Assembly (NCBI RefSeq): GCF_012349115.1
Contig: NZ_PQIG01000072.1
Span: 1-64,000 of the forward strand
Source: Rhizobium ruizarguesonis
Lineage (GTDB): Bacteria; Pseudomonadota; Alphaproteobacteria; Rhizobiales; Rhizobiaceae
Length of the DNA: 64,000 bases
Direction of reading: 5' to 3'
Positions 18,627 through 28,460 of this stretch are shown in pieces. Each line of letters begins with the position of its first letter. Within the stretch, counting starts at the first letter, position 1. The position numbers were made by a program, and so were the translations under genes. Below the pieces are notes generated by a model. That model saw nothing but the letters and a program-made list of their open reading frames with translations, did no database searches and was not told the DNA's origin.

Positions 18627-18642
18627 TGGTCCGCTTCTTGCA
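18627..18642 (+). promoter_or_regulatory. sigma-54 (-24/-12) promoter of hupS
   Basis: TGGTCC-N5-TTGCA keeps the invariant GG and GC with ten bases between them, as required for RpoN promoters. The predicted start is near 18653, about 57 bases upstream of the hupS ATG. In R. leguminosarum hupS is transcribed from a NifA-dependent sigma-54 promoter. I could not find a clean TGT-N10-ACA NifA site between 18430 and 18585. Confidence 0.75.
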
Positions 18643-18710
18643 GCACTCATGACAGAGCCGGGATGTCATCCTGAGCGATGTGATGGGGATGGGATTGCTG
18701 GAGGAGCAAG

Positions 18711-19793
18711 ATGGCAATTGCCGAGACTTTTTATGACGTCATTCGCCGCCAGGGGATAACCCGGCGCAGTTTCACCAAGTTCTGCAGCCTGACGGCCGCG
18801 AGCCTCGGTTTCGGCCCGGGTGCGGCGACCGCTATGGCGGAGGCGCTTGAGACCAAGGAACGTGTTCCGGTCATCTGGATGCATGGCCTCGAATGCACCT
18901 GCTGTTCGGAGAGCTTCATCCGATCGGCCCATCCGTTGGTCAAGGACGTCGTGCTGTCGATGATCTCGCTTGACTATGACGATACGATCATGGCCGCGGC
19001 CGGCCACCAGGCAGAGTCGATCCTTGCGGAGACCAAAGAGAAGTACAAGGGCAAGTACATCCTCGCCGTCGAGGGCAATCCGCCGCTCAACGAGGGTGGC
19101 ATGTTCTGCATCGACGGTGGCAAGCCTTTCGTCGAGAAGCTGAAATGGATGGCCGAGGACGCCATGGCGATCATCGCCTGGGGCGCCTGCGCCTCCTGGG
19201 GCTGTGTCCAGGCGGCCAAGCCGAACCCGACCCAGGCGACGCCGATCGACAAGGTCATCCTCGACAAGCCGATCATCAAGGTCCCAGGTTGTCCGCCGAT
19301 CGCCGAGGTGATGACTGGCGTCGTCACCTTCATCACCACCTTCGGCAAGCTCCCCGAACTCGACCGGCAGGGCCGGCCGAAGATGTTCTATTCGCAGCGC
19401 ATCCACGACAAGTGCTATCGCCGTCCGCATTTCGACGCCGGTCAGTTCGTCGAGGAGTGGGACGACGAGGGCGCGCGCAAGGGCTACTGTCTCTACAAGA
19501 TGGGCTGCAAGGGCCCGACTACCTACAACGCCTGCTCAACCGTGCGCTGGAACGGCGGCGTTTCCTTCCCGATCCAGTCGGGCCACGGCTGCATCGGCTG
19601 CTCGGAGGATGGCTTCTGGGACAATGGCAGCTTCTATGACCGGCTGACCAACATCCACCAGTTCGGCATCGAGGCCAACGCCGACAAGGTCGGCATGACC
19701 GCCGCCGGTGTCGTGGGCGGCGCGATCGCGGCACATGCCGCGGTGACCGCCGTCAAGCGCTTGACCACCAAGCGCGAAAAAGCTGACGCTTAA
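18711..19793 (+). CDS. hupS: uptake [NiFe]-hydrogenase small subunit
   Basis: A 360-residue group 1 [NiFe]-hydrogenase small subunit, which carries the Fe-S clusters passing electrons from the active site. The N-terminal Tat signal has [10 protein letters not shown] followed by a hydrophobic stretch, and the mature protein starts near the [11 protein letters not shown] segment. Cluster ligands are visible: [10 protein letters not shown] (proximal), the CHRRPHF-like histidine region, [17 protein letters not shown] and [16 protein letters not shown]-terminal transmembrane anchor is present ([18 protein letters not shown]). GGAGGAG precedes the ATG. It leads the hup operon behind a sigma-54 promoter, with hupL following. 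Confidence 0.97.
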   Translation: MAIAETFYDVIRRQGITRRSFTKFCSLTAASLGFGPGAATAMAEALETKERVPVIWMHGLECTCCSESFIRSAHPLVKDVVLSMISLDYDDTIMAAAGHQAESILAETKEKYKGKYILAVEGNPPLNEGGMFCIDGGKPFVEKLKWMAEDAMAIIAWGACASWGCVQAAKPNPTQATPIDKVILDKPIIKVPGCPPIAEVMTGVVTFITTFGKLPELDRQGRPKMFYSQRIHDKCYRRPHFDAGQFVEEWDDEGARKGYCLYKMGCKGPTTYNACSTVRWNGGVSFPIQSGHGCIGCSEDGFWDNGSFYDRLTNIHQFGIEANADKVGMTAAGVVGGAIAAHAAVTAVKRLTTKREKADA

Positions 19794-19816
19794 CATTCTG
19801 GGCGGGAAACACCATC

Positions 19817-21607
19817 ATGACGATTCAAACTCCGAACGGCTTCACGCTGGACAATTCCGGCAAGCGCATCGTCGTCGATCCCGTCACCCGCATCGAAGGT
19901 CACATGCGGGTCGAGGTCAATGTCGATGAGAACAACATCATCCGCAACGCGGTGTCGACCGGCACGATGTGGCGCGGCATCGAAGTGATCCTGAAGAATC
20001 GGGACCCGCGCGATGCCTGGGCTTTCACCGAGCGCATCTGCGGCGTCTGCACGGGAACGCATGCGCTGACCTCGGTGCGCGCGGTCGAAAACGCGCTCGG
20101 CATCACCATTCCGGACAATGCCAATTCGATACGCAACCTGATGCAGCTCGCGCTTCAGGTCCATGACCACGTGGTGCATTTCTATCACCTCCATGCGCTT
20201 GACTGGGTCGATGTGGTCTCGGCGCTCTCAGCCGATCCGAAGGCAACCTCGGCGCTCGCACAGTCGATATCCGACTGGCCACTCTCGTCGCCGGGCTATT
20301 TCAAGGACATCCAGACGCGGCTCAAGAAATTTGTCGAGTCGGGCCAGCTCGGTCCGTTTAAGAATGGCTACTGGGGCAACGCATCCTACAAATTGCCGCC
20401 CGAGGCCAACCTGATGGCGGTGGCGCACTATCTCGAGGCGCTCGACTTCCAGAAGGAGATCGTCAAGATCCACACGATCTTCGGCGGCAAGAACCCGCAC
20501 CCGAACTGGCTCGTCGGCGGCGTGCCCTGTCCGATCAACGTCGATGGCACCGGTGCCGTCGGCGCGATCAACATGGAACGGCTGAACATGGTCACCTCGA
20601 TCATCGACCAACTGATCGAGTTCAACGACAAGGTCTATGTCCCCGACATCATGGCCATCGGCTCGTTCTATAAGGACTGGCTCTATGGCGGCGGTCTCTC
20701 GGGCAAGAACGTGCTTGCCTATGGCGACGTGCCGGAACATGCCAATGATTATTCGGAGGCGAGCCTCAAGCTACCGCGCGGCGCGATCATCAACGGCAAC
20801 CTCGCGGAAGTCTTCCCCGTCGATCATGCAGATCCCGAGCAGATCCAGGAATTCGTCACCCACTCCTGGTACAAGTATCCCGACGAGTCCAAGGGCCTGC
20901 ATCCCTGGGATGGCATCACGGAGCCGCATTACGAACTCGGCCCCAACGCCAAGGGCACCAAGACGAACATCGAGCAGCTCGACGAGGGCGCCAAATATTC
21001 GTGGATCAAGGCGCCGCGCTGGCGCGGCAATGCCATGGAAGTCGGGCCGCTGGCGCGCTGGGTGATCGGCTATGCTCAAAACAAGGCCGAGTTCAAGGAC
21101 CCGGTTGATAAGGTGCTGAAGGACCTCGGCCTGCCGGTTACGGCGCTCTTCTCGACGCTTGGCCGCACGGCGGCCCGCGCGCTGGAATCGCAGTGGGCGG
21201 GTTACCAGATGCGCTATTTCCAGAACAAGCTGATCGCCAACATCAAGGCCGGAGACTCGAACACCGCCTTTGTCGACAAGTGGAAGCCGGAAACCTGGCC
21301 GAAGGAGGTCAAGGGTGTCGGCTTCACCGAGGCGCCACGCGGCGCGCTCGCGCACTGGATCAGGATCAAGGACGGCAAGATCGACAACTACCAGTGCGTT
21401 GTCCCCACCACCTGGAATGGTAGCCCGCGCGACCCGACCGGCAATATCGGCGCCTTCGAGGCGTCGCTGATGGATACGCCGATGTCCAATCCCACCCAGC
21501 CGCTCGAAATCCTCAGGACCATCCATTCCTTCGATCCGTGCTTGGCGTGCTCGACGCATGTCATGAGCCCGGATGGGCAAGAAATGGCCAGGGTCCAGGT
21601 CCGATAA
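19817..21607 (+). CDS. hupL: uptake [NiFe]-hydrogenase large subunit
   Basis: A 596-residue subunit that holds the Ni-Fe(CN)2CO active site for H2 oxidation. The N-terminal motif [14 protein letters not shown] and the C-terminal DPCLACSTH supply the four nickel-binding cysteines. After that histidine comes the 15-residue tail [15 protein letters not shown], which the HupD protease removes once nickel is inserted. Length and motifs are those of a functional group 1 enzyme. It forms the membrane-bound heterodimer with HupS. Confidence 0.97.
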   Translation: MTIQTPNGFTLDNSGKRIVVDPVTRIEGHMRVEVNVDENNIIRNAVSTGTMWRGIEVILKNRDPRDAWAFTERICGVCTGTHALTSVRAVENALGITIPDNANSIRNLMQLALQVHDHVVHFYHLHALDWVDVVSALSADPKATSALAQSISDWPLSSPGYFKDIQTRLKKFVESGQLGPFKNGYWGNASYKLPPEANLMAVAHYLEALDFQKEIVKIHTIFGGKNPHPNWLVGGVPCPINVDGTGAVGAINMERLNMVTSIIDQLIEFNDKVYVPDIMAIGSFYKDWLYGGGLSGKNVLAYGDVPEHANDYSEASLKLPRGAIINGNLAEVFPVDHADPEQIQEFVTHSWYKYPDESKGLHPWDGITEPHYELGPNAKGTKTNIEQLDEGAKYSWIKAPRWRGNAMEVGPLARWVIGYAQNKAEFKDPVDKVLKDLGLPVTALFSTLGRTAARALESQWAGYQMRYFQNKLIANIKAGDSNTAFVDKWKPETWPKEVKGVGFTEAPRGALAHWIRIKDGKIDNYQCVVPTTWNGSPRDPTGNIGAFEASLMDTPMSNPTQPLEILRTIHSFDPCLACSTHVMSPDGQEMARVQVR

Positions 21608-21620
21608 GGGAGGTTCGGTC

Positions 21621-22340
21621 ATGACTATCCACGAAACACTCGCCGCCGACGCCCATGGCGAAAAGGCCATCGAGCGCCAGAGCGTCTATGTCTACGAGGC
21701 TCCGGTGCGCATCTGGCACTGGATCAACGCCTTCTCGATTCTTACGCTCGCGCTGACCGGCTACTTCATCGGCTCGCCGCTTCCTTCCGTGCCCGGCGAG
21801 GCGAGCGCCAACTTCCTGATGGGCTATATCCGTTTCATCCACTTCGCGGCGGGGCAGCTCCTCGCCGTGTTCCTGATCCTCAGGGTCTACTGGGCCTTCG
21901 TCGGCAACGTCCATGCCCGGCAGATCTTCTACGTGCCGTTCTGGAGCGGCCGTTTCTGGAAGGAATGGCTGCATGAGGTGGGCTGGTATACATTTCTGGT
22001 GCGGCAGCCGAAGAAATATGTCGGCCACAATCCGCTCCCCCAGTTCACCATGTTCCTGATGTTCACTTTGCCGCTCTTGTTCATGGCGATCACCGGCTTT
22101 GCACTCTATAGCGAAGGTGCCGGCCGCGACAGTTGGGAATATTCGCTCTTCGGCTGGGTGTTCTCGATCTGGCCGAACAGCCAGGACATCCACACTTACC
22201 ACCATCTCGGCATGTGGGTGATCCTCGTCTTCGTGATGGTCCACATCTATGTGGCGGTGCGCGAGGACATTATGAGCCGGCAGAGCATCATCTCGTCGAT
22301 GATCTCGGGTGAACGGCTCTTCAAGGACAGGGAGGATTAG
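21621..22340 (+). CDS. hupC: hydrogenase b-type cytochrome subunit
   Basis: A 239-residue membrane protein that takes electrons from HupS and passes them to the quinone pool. Four hydrophobic helices are visible (for example IWHWINAFSILTLALTGYFI and TMFLMFTLPLLFMAITGFAL), with heme-ligand histidines in RIWHWI, IHFAAG and the YHHLGMW motif. The start at 21621 has GGGAGG upstream; an in-frame extension to 21573 lies inside hupL. The stop is directly followed by the hupD ATG. Confidence 0.95.
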   Translation: MTIHETLAADAHGEKAIERQSVYVYEAPVRIWHWINAFSILTLALTGYFIGSPLPSVPGEASANFLMGYIRFIHFAAGQLLAVFLILRVYWAFVGNVHARQIFYVPFWSGRFWKEWLHEVGWYTFLVRQPKKYVGHNPLPQFTMFLMFTLPLLFMAITGFALYSEGAGRDSWEYSLFGWVFSIWPNSQDIHTYHHLGMWVILVFVMVHIYVAVREDIMSRQSIISSMISGERLFKDRED

Positions 22341-22949
22341 ATGACCATCCCGTATCCCCTGGGACCTCCGCCGGCGCCTCGTATTCTCGTGCTTGGCATC
22401 GGCAATATCCTCTGGGCCGACGAGGGTTTTGGCGTGCGCGCGGTCGAGGCGTTCCACAAAGCCTATGAACTGTCCGACAATGTCACCATTCTCGATGGCG
22501 GCACGCAGGGGCTCTATCTCGTGCAGTTCGTCAACGAGCACGACCGGCTGATCGTCTTCGATGCGATCGACTACGGCCTCGAGCCGGGCACGATGAAGGT
22601 GGTGGAAGACGACGAAGTGCCGAAATTCACCGGCGCCAAGAAGATGAGCCTGCACCAGACCGGCTTCCAGGAGGTGCTGAGTGCCGCCGACTTCATGGGG
22701 CACTATCCGGAGCGGTTGACCCTGATTGGCTGCCAGCCACTCGATCTCGAGGATTGGGGTGGCCCGCTGACGGCGCCGGTCAGGGGAGTCATACCCGCGG
22801 CCATCGAAACGGCGGTCCGAGTATTGAGAAGCTGGGGTGTCGCCGTCACGGCGCGCCCGGAAGGCGCGGCGGTTCCGCCGCTCCTCGAACACGATATCGA
22901 TTTCGAACGTTACGAGCGCCGTGCCGAACCGGCCGCGTTGAACTGCTGA
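22341..22949 (+). CDS. hupD: hydrogenase maturation endopeptidase
   Basis: A 202-residue peptidase of family M52 that cleaves the C-terminal tail of HupL after nickel insertion. The nickel-sensing residues are present: the Glu in NILWADEGFGVRAVE, the Asp in FDAIDYG and the His in LHQTGFQEVL. It begins immediately after the hupC stop. Confidence 0.95.
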   Translation: MTIPYPLGPPPAPRILVLGIGNILWADEGFGVRAVEAFHKAYELSDNVTILDGGTQGLYLVQFVNEHDRLIVFDAIDYGLEPGTMKVVEDDEVPKFTGAKKMSLHQTGFQEVLSAADFMGHYPERLTLIGCQPLDLEDWGGPLTAPVRGVIPAAIETAVRVLRSWGVAVTARPEGAAVPPLLEHDIDFERYERRAEPAALNC

Positions 22950-22960
22950 GGAGGACATCC

Positions 22961-23536
22961 ATGAAGTATAGTAAGATTACGACGACGCTCGCCGCGCTGG
23001 CGCTACCGAGCATCGCCCACGCCCATGTCGGGCTGCACGCCGATGGCACGCTTGCGGGTCTCAACCATCCGTTCAGCGGCCTCGATCATATCCTGGCGAT
23101 GGTCGCGGTCGGCTTCTGGGCCTCGACGCTGGGCGGCAAGGCCGTCTGGATCGTGCCCTCCGCCTTCGTCATCGTCATGGCCGGTGGCGGCGTCCTGGGT
23201 ATCGAGGGTATCGCGCTGCCGATGGTCGAAACTGCAATCGCGCTGACCGTGGCGATGCTCGGCTTGCTGGTGGCCTTCGAGGTGAAGATTCCCACCCCGG
23301 TGGCCGCGATCGTCGTCGGCATATGCGCGCTCTTCCACGGCCACGTCCATGGCATCGAGTTGCCGACAATGTCAAACGCGACGGGCTACGTGGCGGGCTT
23401 CCTGGCTGCGACGGTCATCCTGCACGTCCTCGGCATCGGGCTGGCTTCGCTGAGGTTCGGCAAAGGCGGACAGGTGGTCGCGCGGGTGGCCGGCGGGGCC
23501 GTCGCCCTGGCCGGCGCGGCACTGCTGGTCGGCTGA
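22961..23536 (+). CDS. hupE: HupE/UreJ-family nickel permease
   Basis: A 191-residue membrane protein thought to import nickel by facilitated diffusion for hydrogenase maturation. It has a cleavable N-terminal signal (TTTLAALALPSIAHAH), then the HPFSGLDHILAMVAVGFWAS family motif with its metal-handling His and Asp, and HGHVHGIE in a later helix. GAGGA precedes the ATG at 22961. The gene is followed by a 96-base gap before hupF. Confidence 0.93.
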   Translation: MKYSKITTTLAALALPSIAHAHVGLHADGTLAGLNHPFSGLDHILAMVAVGFWASTLGGKAVWIVPSAFVIVMAGGGVLGIEGIALPMVETAIALTVAMLGLLVAFEVKIPTPVAAIVVGICALFHGHVHGIELPTMSNATGYVAGFLAATVILHVLGIGLASLRFGKGGQVVARVAGGAVALAGAALLVG

Positions 23537-23632
23537 ATCACTCCCAAGGCTGAGGCCTTCCGTGAGCCGCGTGGGCACCCCTGCTCCGTCGTGGCTCCCG
23601 ATTTCACTAGATTCGGACGGAGATAGAGCGTC

Positions 23633-23929
23633 ATGTGCATCGGCATTCCCATGCGGGTCGTCGTCGGCAGCGAGTTCATCGCGCAATGCGAGCGCCATGG
23701 CGCGATCTCCTCGATTTCCCTGATGCTGGTCGGCCCGCAGGCGCCCGGAACCCATCTGCTCACCCATCTCGGCTCGGCCATCCGCGTGCTCGATGCCGAC
23801 GAGGCCCGCGCAATCGACGACGCGCTCGCCGGACTTGCCGAAGCGGTGGAGGGAAGAGCCTTCGATATGCTCTTCGCCGATCTCATTTCCCGCGAGCCGG
23901 AATTGCCGCCGCATTTGCGCGGCGAGTGA
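23633..23929 (+). CDS. hupF: HypC-family chaperone HupF
   Basis: A 98-residue HypC/HupF-family protein beginning MCIGIPMRVVVG; Cys-2 is the residue that binds the iron or the large subunit precursor. In R. leguminosarum HupF helps mature and stabilise HupL when oxygen is present. It is longer at the C-terminus than the HypC encoded at 30731, as is normal for HupF. Confidence 0.93.
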   Translation: MCIGIPMRVVVGSEFIAQCERHGAISSISLMLVGPQAPGTHLLTHLGSAIRVLDADEARAIDDALAGLAEAVEGRAFDMLFADLISREPELPPHLRGE

Positions 23930-24036
23930 AAAGAGAACTTCCAAAATGGAATTTGAGTTTCCACCCAGATGTTGGCGATATTTTCCTCTAGCGAAAATTT
24001 CCCTTCCAGATCAATGGAATCCTACTTTCCTCAGTC

Positions 24037-24052
24037 TGGCACGCCGTTTGCA
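24037..24052 (+). promoter_or_regulatory. consensus sigma-54 promoter ahead of hupG
   Basis: TGGCAC-GCCGT-TTGCA is a perfect match to the -24/-12 consensus TGGCAC-N5-TTGCA. It lies in the 168-base gap between hupF and hupG, 46 bases before the hupG ATG, so a start near 24063 is expected. It would allow hupGHIJK (and possibly the hyp genes) to be transcribed independently of hupS. No TGT-N10-ACA activator site or IHF site was found upstream. Confidence 0.75.
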
Positions 24053-24097
24053 GATCATCATTCGCAATGTTTTGCATCGTGATTTGTGGAGGAGACA

Positions 24098-24547
24098 ATG
24101 CCATCTGCCCTGGTCCGCGCCCTGAGCGAGCGGGCGCACCTACCTGTCGTCGATGAGACGAATATCGATGCCTTCCTCGCCCCGGCTGCGGGCGAGCCCG
24201 ACAATGCCGTCCTGTTCTTCACCGGCGATCCGGCGCAACGGCCCGAGGCCGATGATGTCGCCGTGGTTCTTCCAGAACTCATGCAGGTCTTCCGTGGCCG
24301 CCTGCGGGGCGCGGTGGTTCGCCGTGCGACGGAGGACAAGCTTAAGGCGCGCTTCAACGTCGTCGTCATGCCGAGCCTCGTCGTGACGCGGCGGGACCAG
24401 CCGGTCGGCGTGCTCGGCAAGATCCGCGACTGGTCGGAATATGTCGAGAAGATCAGTGCATGGCTGTCGCCCGACGTGCCGGTCATGGTGTCCTCGGGCG
24501 GGCCGAAGGTCGAGATCACCCATGCCGGCAAGGAGATCGCGCGATGA
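24098..24547 (+). CDS. hupG: hydrogenase maturation protein HupG (HyaE family)
   Basis: A 149-residue thioredoxin-like protein of the HyaE/HupG family, which acts with HupH on the small subunit or assists large-subunit processing. It has LFFTGDPAQRPEADDVAVVL and PSLVVTRRDQPVGVLGKIRDW, typical of the family. The ATG at 24098 has GGAGGAG upstream. The stop overlaps the hupH start (ATGA). Confidence 0.92.
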   Translation: MPSALVRALSERAHLPVVDETNIDAFLAPAAGEPDNAVLFFTGDPAQRPEADDVAVVLPELMQVFRGRLRGAVVRRATEDKLKARFNVVVMPSLVVTRRDQPVGVLGKIRDWSEYVEKISAWLSPDVPVMVSSGGPKVEITHAGKEIAR

Positions 24548-25388
24548 AGGCTGGTTTTTGGGTTGCCCCCGAGGGCGAAGGCGCCGCCATGACGGTGATG
24601 CCGATCGGCGCCGAACCGCCACTTCGCGCCCGAAAGCTCAATTTTCTCGCCACGAGCAGCGCCGAGGAAATGATCCGTCGATGCCGGCGGACGGCGATGC
24701 TCCTGCCGGAGCTCGCCGATGCGCTCGCGGTTCAGAAGGCCGAGCAGCCGGGCCGGCTGTTCGACATCACCGATTTCCCCGACGACGACAGGGAACTGAT
24801 AACCCAGACCCTTGGTGAAGGCGAGGTGGCCGGCGTCGCTGCGTTGGCGAACGGCGTCACGGCCCAGATGCAGGAGGCCGTGATGGCTGGCGTCTGGCGC
24901 ATCCGCTTCACCGACGTCGATGGTCGGCTCATTGCCGACTATATCGAGGTGGCGAGCATTCCCGCCGCCGTCCGGCAGGCGTGTTCGGGGCTGCCCGCAT
25001 CGATTAGCCACGGACCGGCGCCGGCGGGCGCCATGAACGTCATGCCCGTGCTGACCGAGATCGGCGACCGCATCGCCCGGTACCGCGACGGCGATCCGGC
25101 CCATGTCATCACCTTCTCGCTTTTCCCGATGAGCCCGGAGGACATGGCGTTCCTGCAGGATGCGTTGGGGGCCGGACCGGTGCAGCTTACCTCGCGCGGC
25201 TACGGCACCTGCCGCGTCGTGGCGACCGGCGCGCGCAATGTCTGGTCGGTTCAGTTCTACAACGCCATGGACACGATCATCCTCGACACGCTGGAGGTCT
25301 GCAACATTCCTTCGGTCGCCATCGCCGCCGAGGAGGATTTCCGCGACTCCGAGGCGCGACTGCGGGACATCTGGGAGGCCTATTTCAA

Positions 25389-25392
<4 letters not shown>
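24544..25392 (+). CDS. hupH: hydrogenase maturation protein HupH (HyaF family)
   Basis: A 282-residue protein of the HyaF/HupH family, required for small-subunit maturation. It starts at 24544, where ATGA overlaps the hupG stop; an earlier in-frame start would lie inside hupG. Recognisable blocks include LLPELADALA, LGEGEVAGVA and the C-terminal NVWSVQFYNAMDTIILDTLE. It overlaps hupI by four bases. Confidence 0.92.
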
Positions 25393-27216
<1,824 letters not shown>

Positions 27217-27224
<8 letters not shown>

Positions 27225-27558
27225 AATGTCGTTGATGGAGAGCGTGATCGAAATCGTCTGTGAGACGGCGCGGCAGAACGGCGCGACGCGGGTCAAGTCG
27301 GTCCGGCTAGATGTCGGCGTATTGAGCCATGTCAATCCCGACGCGCTGATCTTCTGCTATGAGGCGGTGCGGCATGGTACGGTCGCCGACAGCGCGACAC
27401 TCGAGATCAATCGCATCGCTGGCGAGGGTTGGTGCCTCGATTGCGGCAAGACGGTAGCTTTGGAGGAGCGGTTCGGCGCCTGCCCGGACTGCGGACGGCA
27501 TCGCGTCCAGATGACGGCAGGCGACGAATTGAAGATCAGAGACATGGAGGTGATCTGA
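27217..27558 (+). CDS. hypA: nickel metallochaperone HypA
   Basis: A 113-residue nickel-delivery protein working with HypB. It starts [10 protein letters not shown], giving the nickel-binding His-2, and has the zinc site CLDC...CPDC near residues 73-92. It starts inside the end of hupK. The stop and the hypB start share TGATG. An FNR-type box lies within the coding region (27322-27335). Confidence 0.96.
27322..27335 (+). promoter_or_regulatory. FNR/FnrN-type box inside hypA, ahead of hypB
   Basis: TTGA-GCCATG-TCAA is an exact match to the FNR core TTGA-N6-TCAA. It lies within hypA, 223 bases before the hypB start. In R. leguminosarum the hypB operon is transcribed from an FnrN-dependent promoter inside hypA, so both the site and its location fit. 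A start around 27377 is expected. Confidence 0.65.
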
Positions 27559-28457
27559 TGTGCACGGTATGCGGCTGCGGAACGTCGGCCATTGAGGGCC
27601 ACACGCATGAGGTTGGAGATGATGGCCACGGCCATCATCATCACGATGGTCACCACGATCACGATCATGATCATGATCATCACCGTGGCGATCATGAACA
27701 TGATGACCACCACCACGCCGAGGACGGCAGCGTCCATTATAGCAAGGGCATCGCCGGCGTGCATGTGCCGGGCATGAGCCAGGAGCGGATCATCCAGGTG
27801 GAGAAGGACATCCTCTCCAAGAATGATGCCTATGCGGCCGAGAACAGGAGACATTTCGAGCGCCAGGGCGTCTTCGCGCTGAATTTTGTCTCCAGTCCCG
27901 GCTCAGGCAAGACCAGCCTGCTGGTTCGGACAATCAAAGACCTCAAGGACCGCCTCTCGATCTCCGTCATCGAGGGCGACCAGCAGACCTCGAACGACGC
28001 GGCGCGTATCCGTGAGACCGGCGCGCGGGCGATCCAGATCAATACCGGCAAGGGCTGCCATCTCGACGCCCATATGGTCGGCCACGCGGTCGAGGATCTC
28101 GCGCCCGAGCCCGGCTCGGCGCTCTTTATCGAGAATGTCGGCAATCTCGTCTGTCCCGCCGCCTTTGATCTCGGCGAGGCGCACAAGGTGGTTGTGCTGT
28201 CGGTCACTGAAGGCGAGGACAAGCCGCTCAAATATCCCGACATGTTCGCCGCCGCCGACCTGATGATCCTCAACAAGGCCGACCTGCTGCCTCATCTCGA
28301 TTTCAATACCGGGTTCTGCATCGCCAACGCGCTGCGCGTCAATCCGCGCCTGCAGACATTAACCGTGTCGGCTCGCACCGGAGAGGGCATGGAGGCGTTC
28401 TACGCCTGGCTCGAAGTGTCCGCGGCGCGCCGGGCAATTCGTTCGAAGGTGGCTTGA
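27558..28457 (+). CDS. hypB: hydrogenase nickel-incorporation GTPase HypB
   Basis: A 299-residue GTPase that inserts nickel into HupL. The N-terminal MCTVCGCG metal motif is followed by a histidine/aspartate-rich stretch (about residues 20-55) that can store nickel, then the P-loop [34 protein letters not shown] and the base-specificity motif NKAD. The start at 27558 overlaps the hypA stop by one base. Confidence 0.97.
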   Translation: MCTVCGCGTSAIEGHTHEVGDDGHGHHHHDGHHDHDHDHDHHRGDHEHDDHHHAEDGSVHYSKGIAGVHVPGMSQERIIQVEKDILSKNDAYAAENRRHFERQGVFALNFVSSPGSGKTSLLVRTIKDLKDRLSISVIEGDQQTSNDAARIRETGARAIQINTGKGCHLDAHMVGHAVEDLAPEPGSALFIENVGNLVCPAAFDLGEAHKVVVLSVTEGEDKPLKYPDMFAAADLMILNKADLLPHLDFNTGFCIANALRVNPRLQTLTVSARTGEGMEAFYAWLEVSAARRAIRSKVA

Positions 28458-28460
28458 AGT

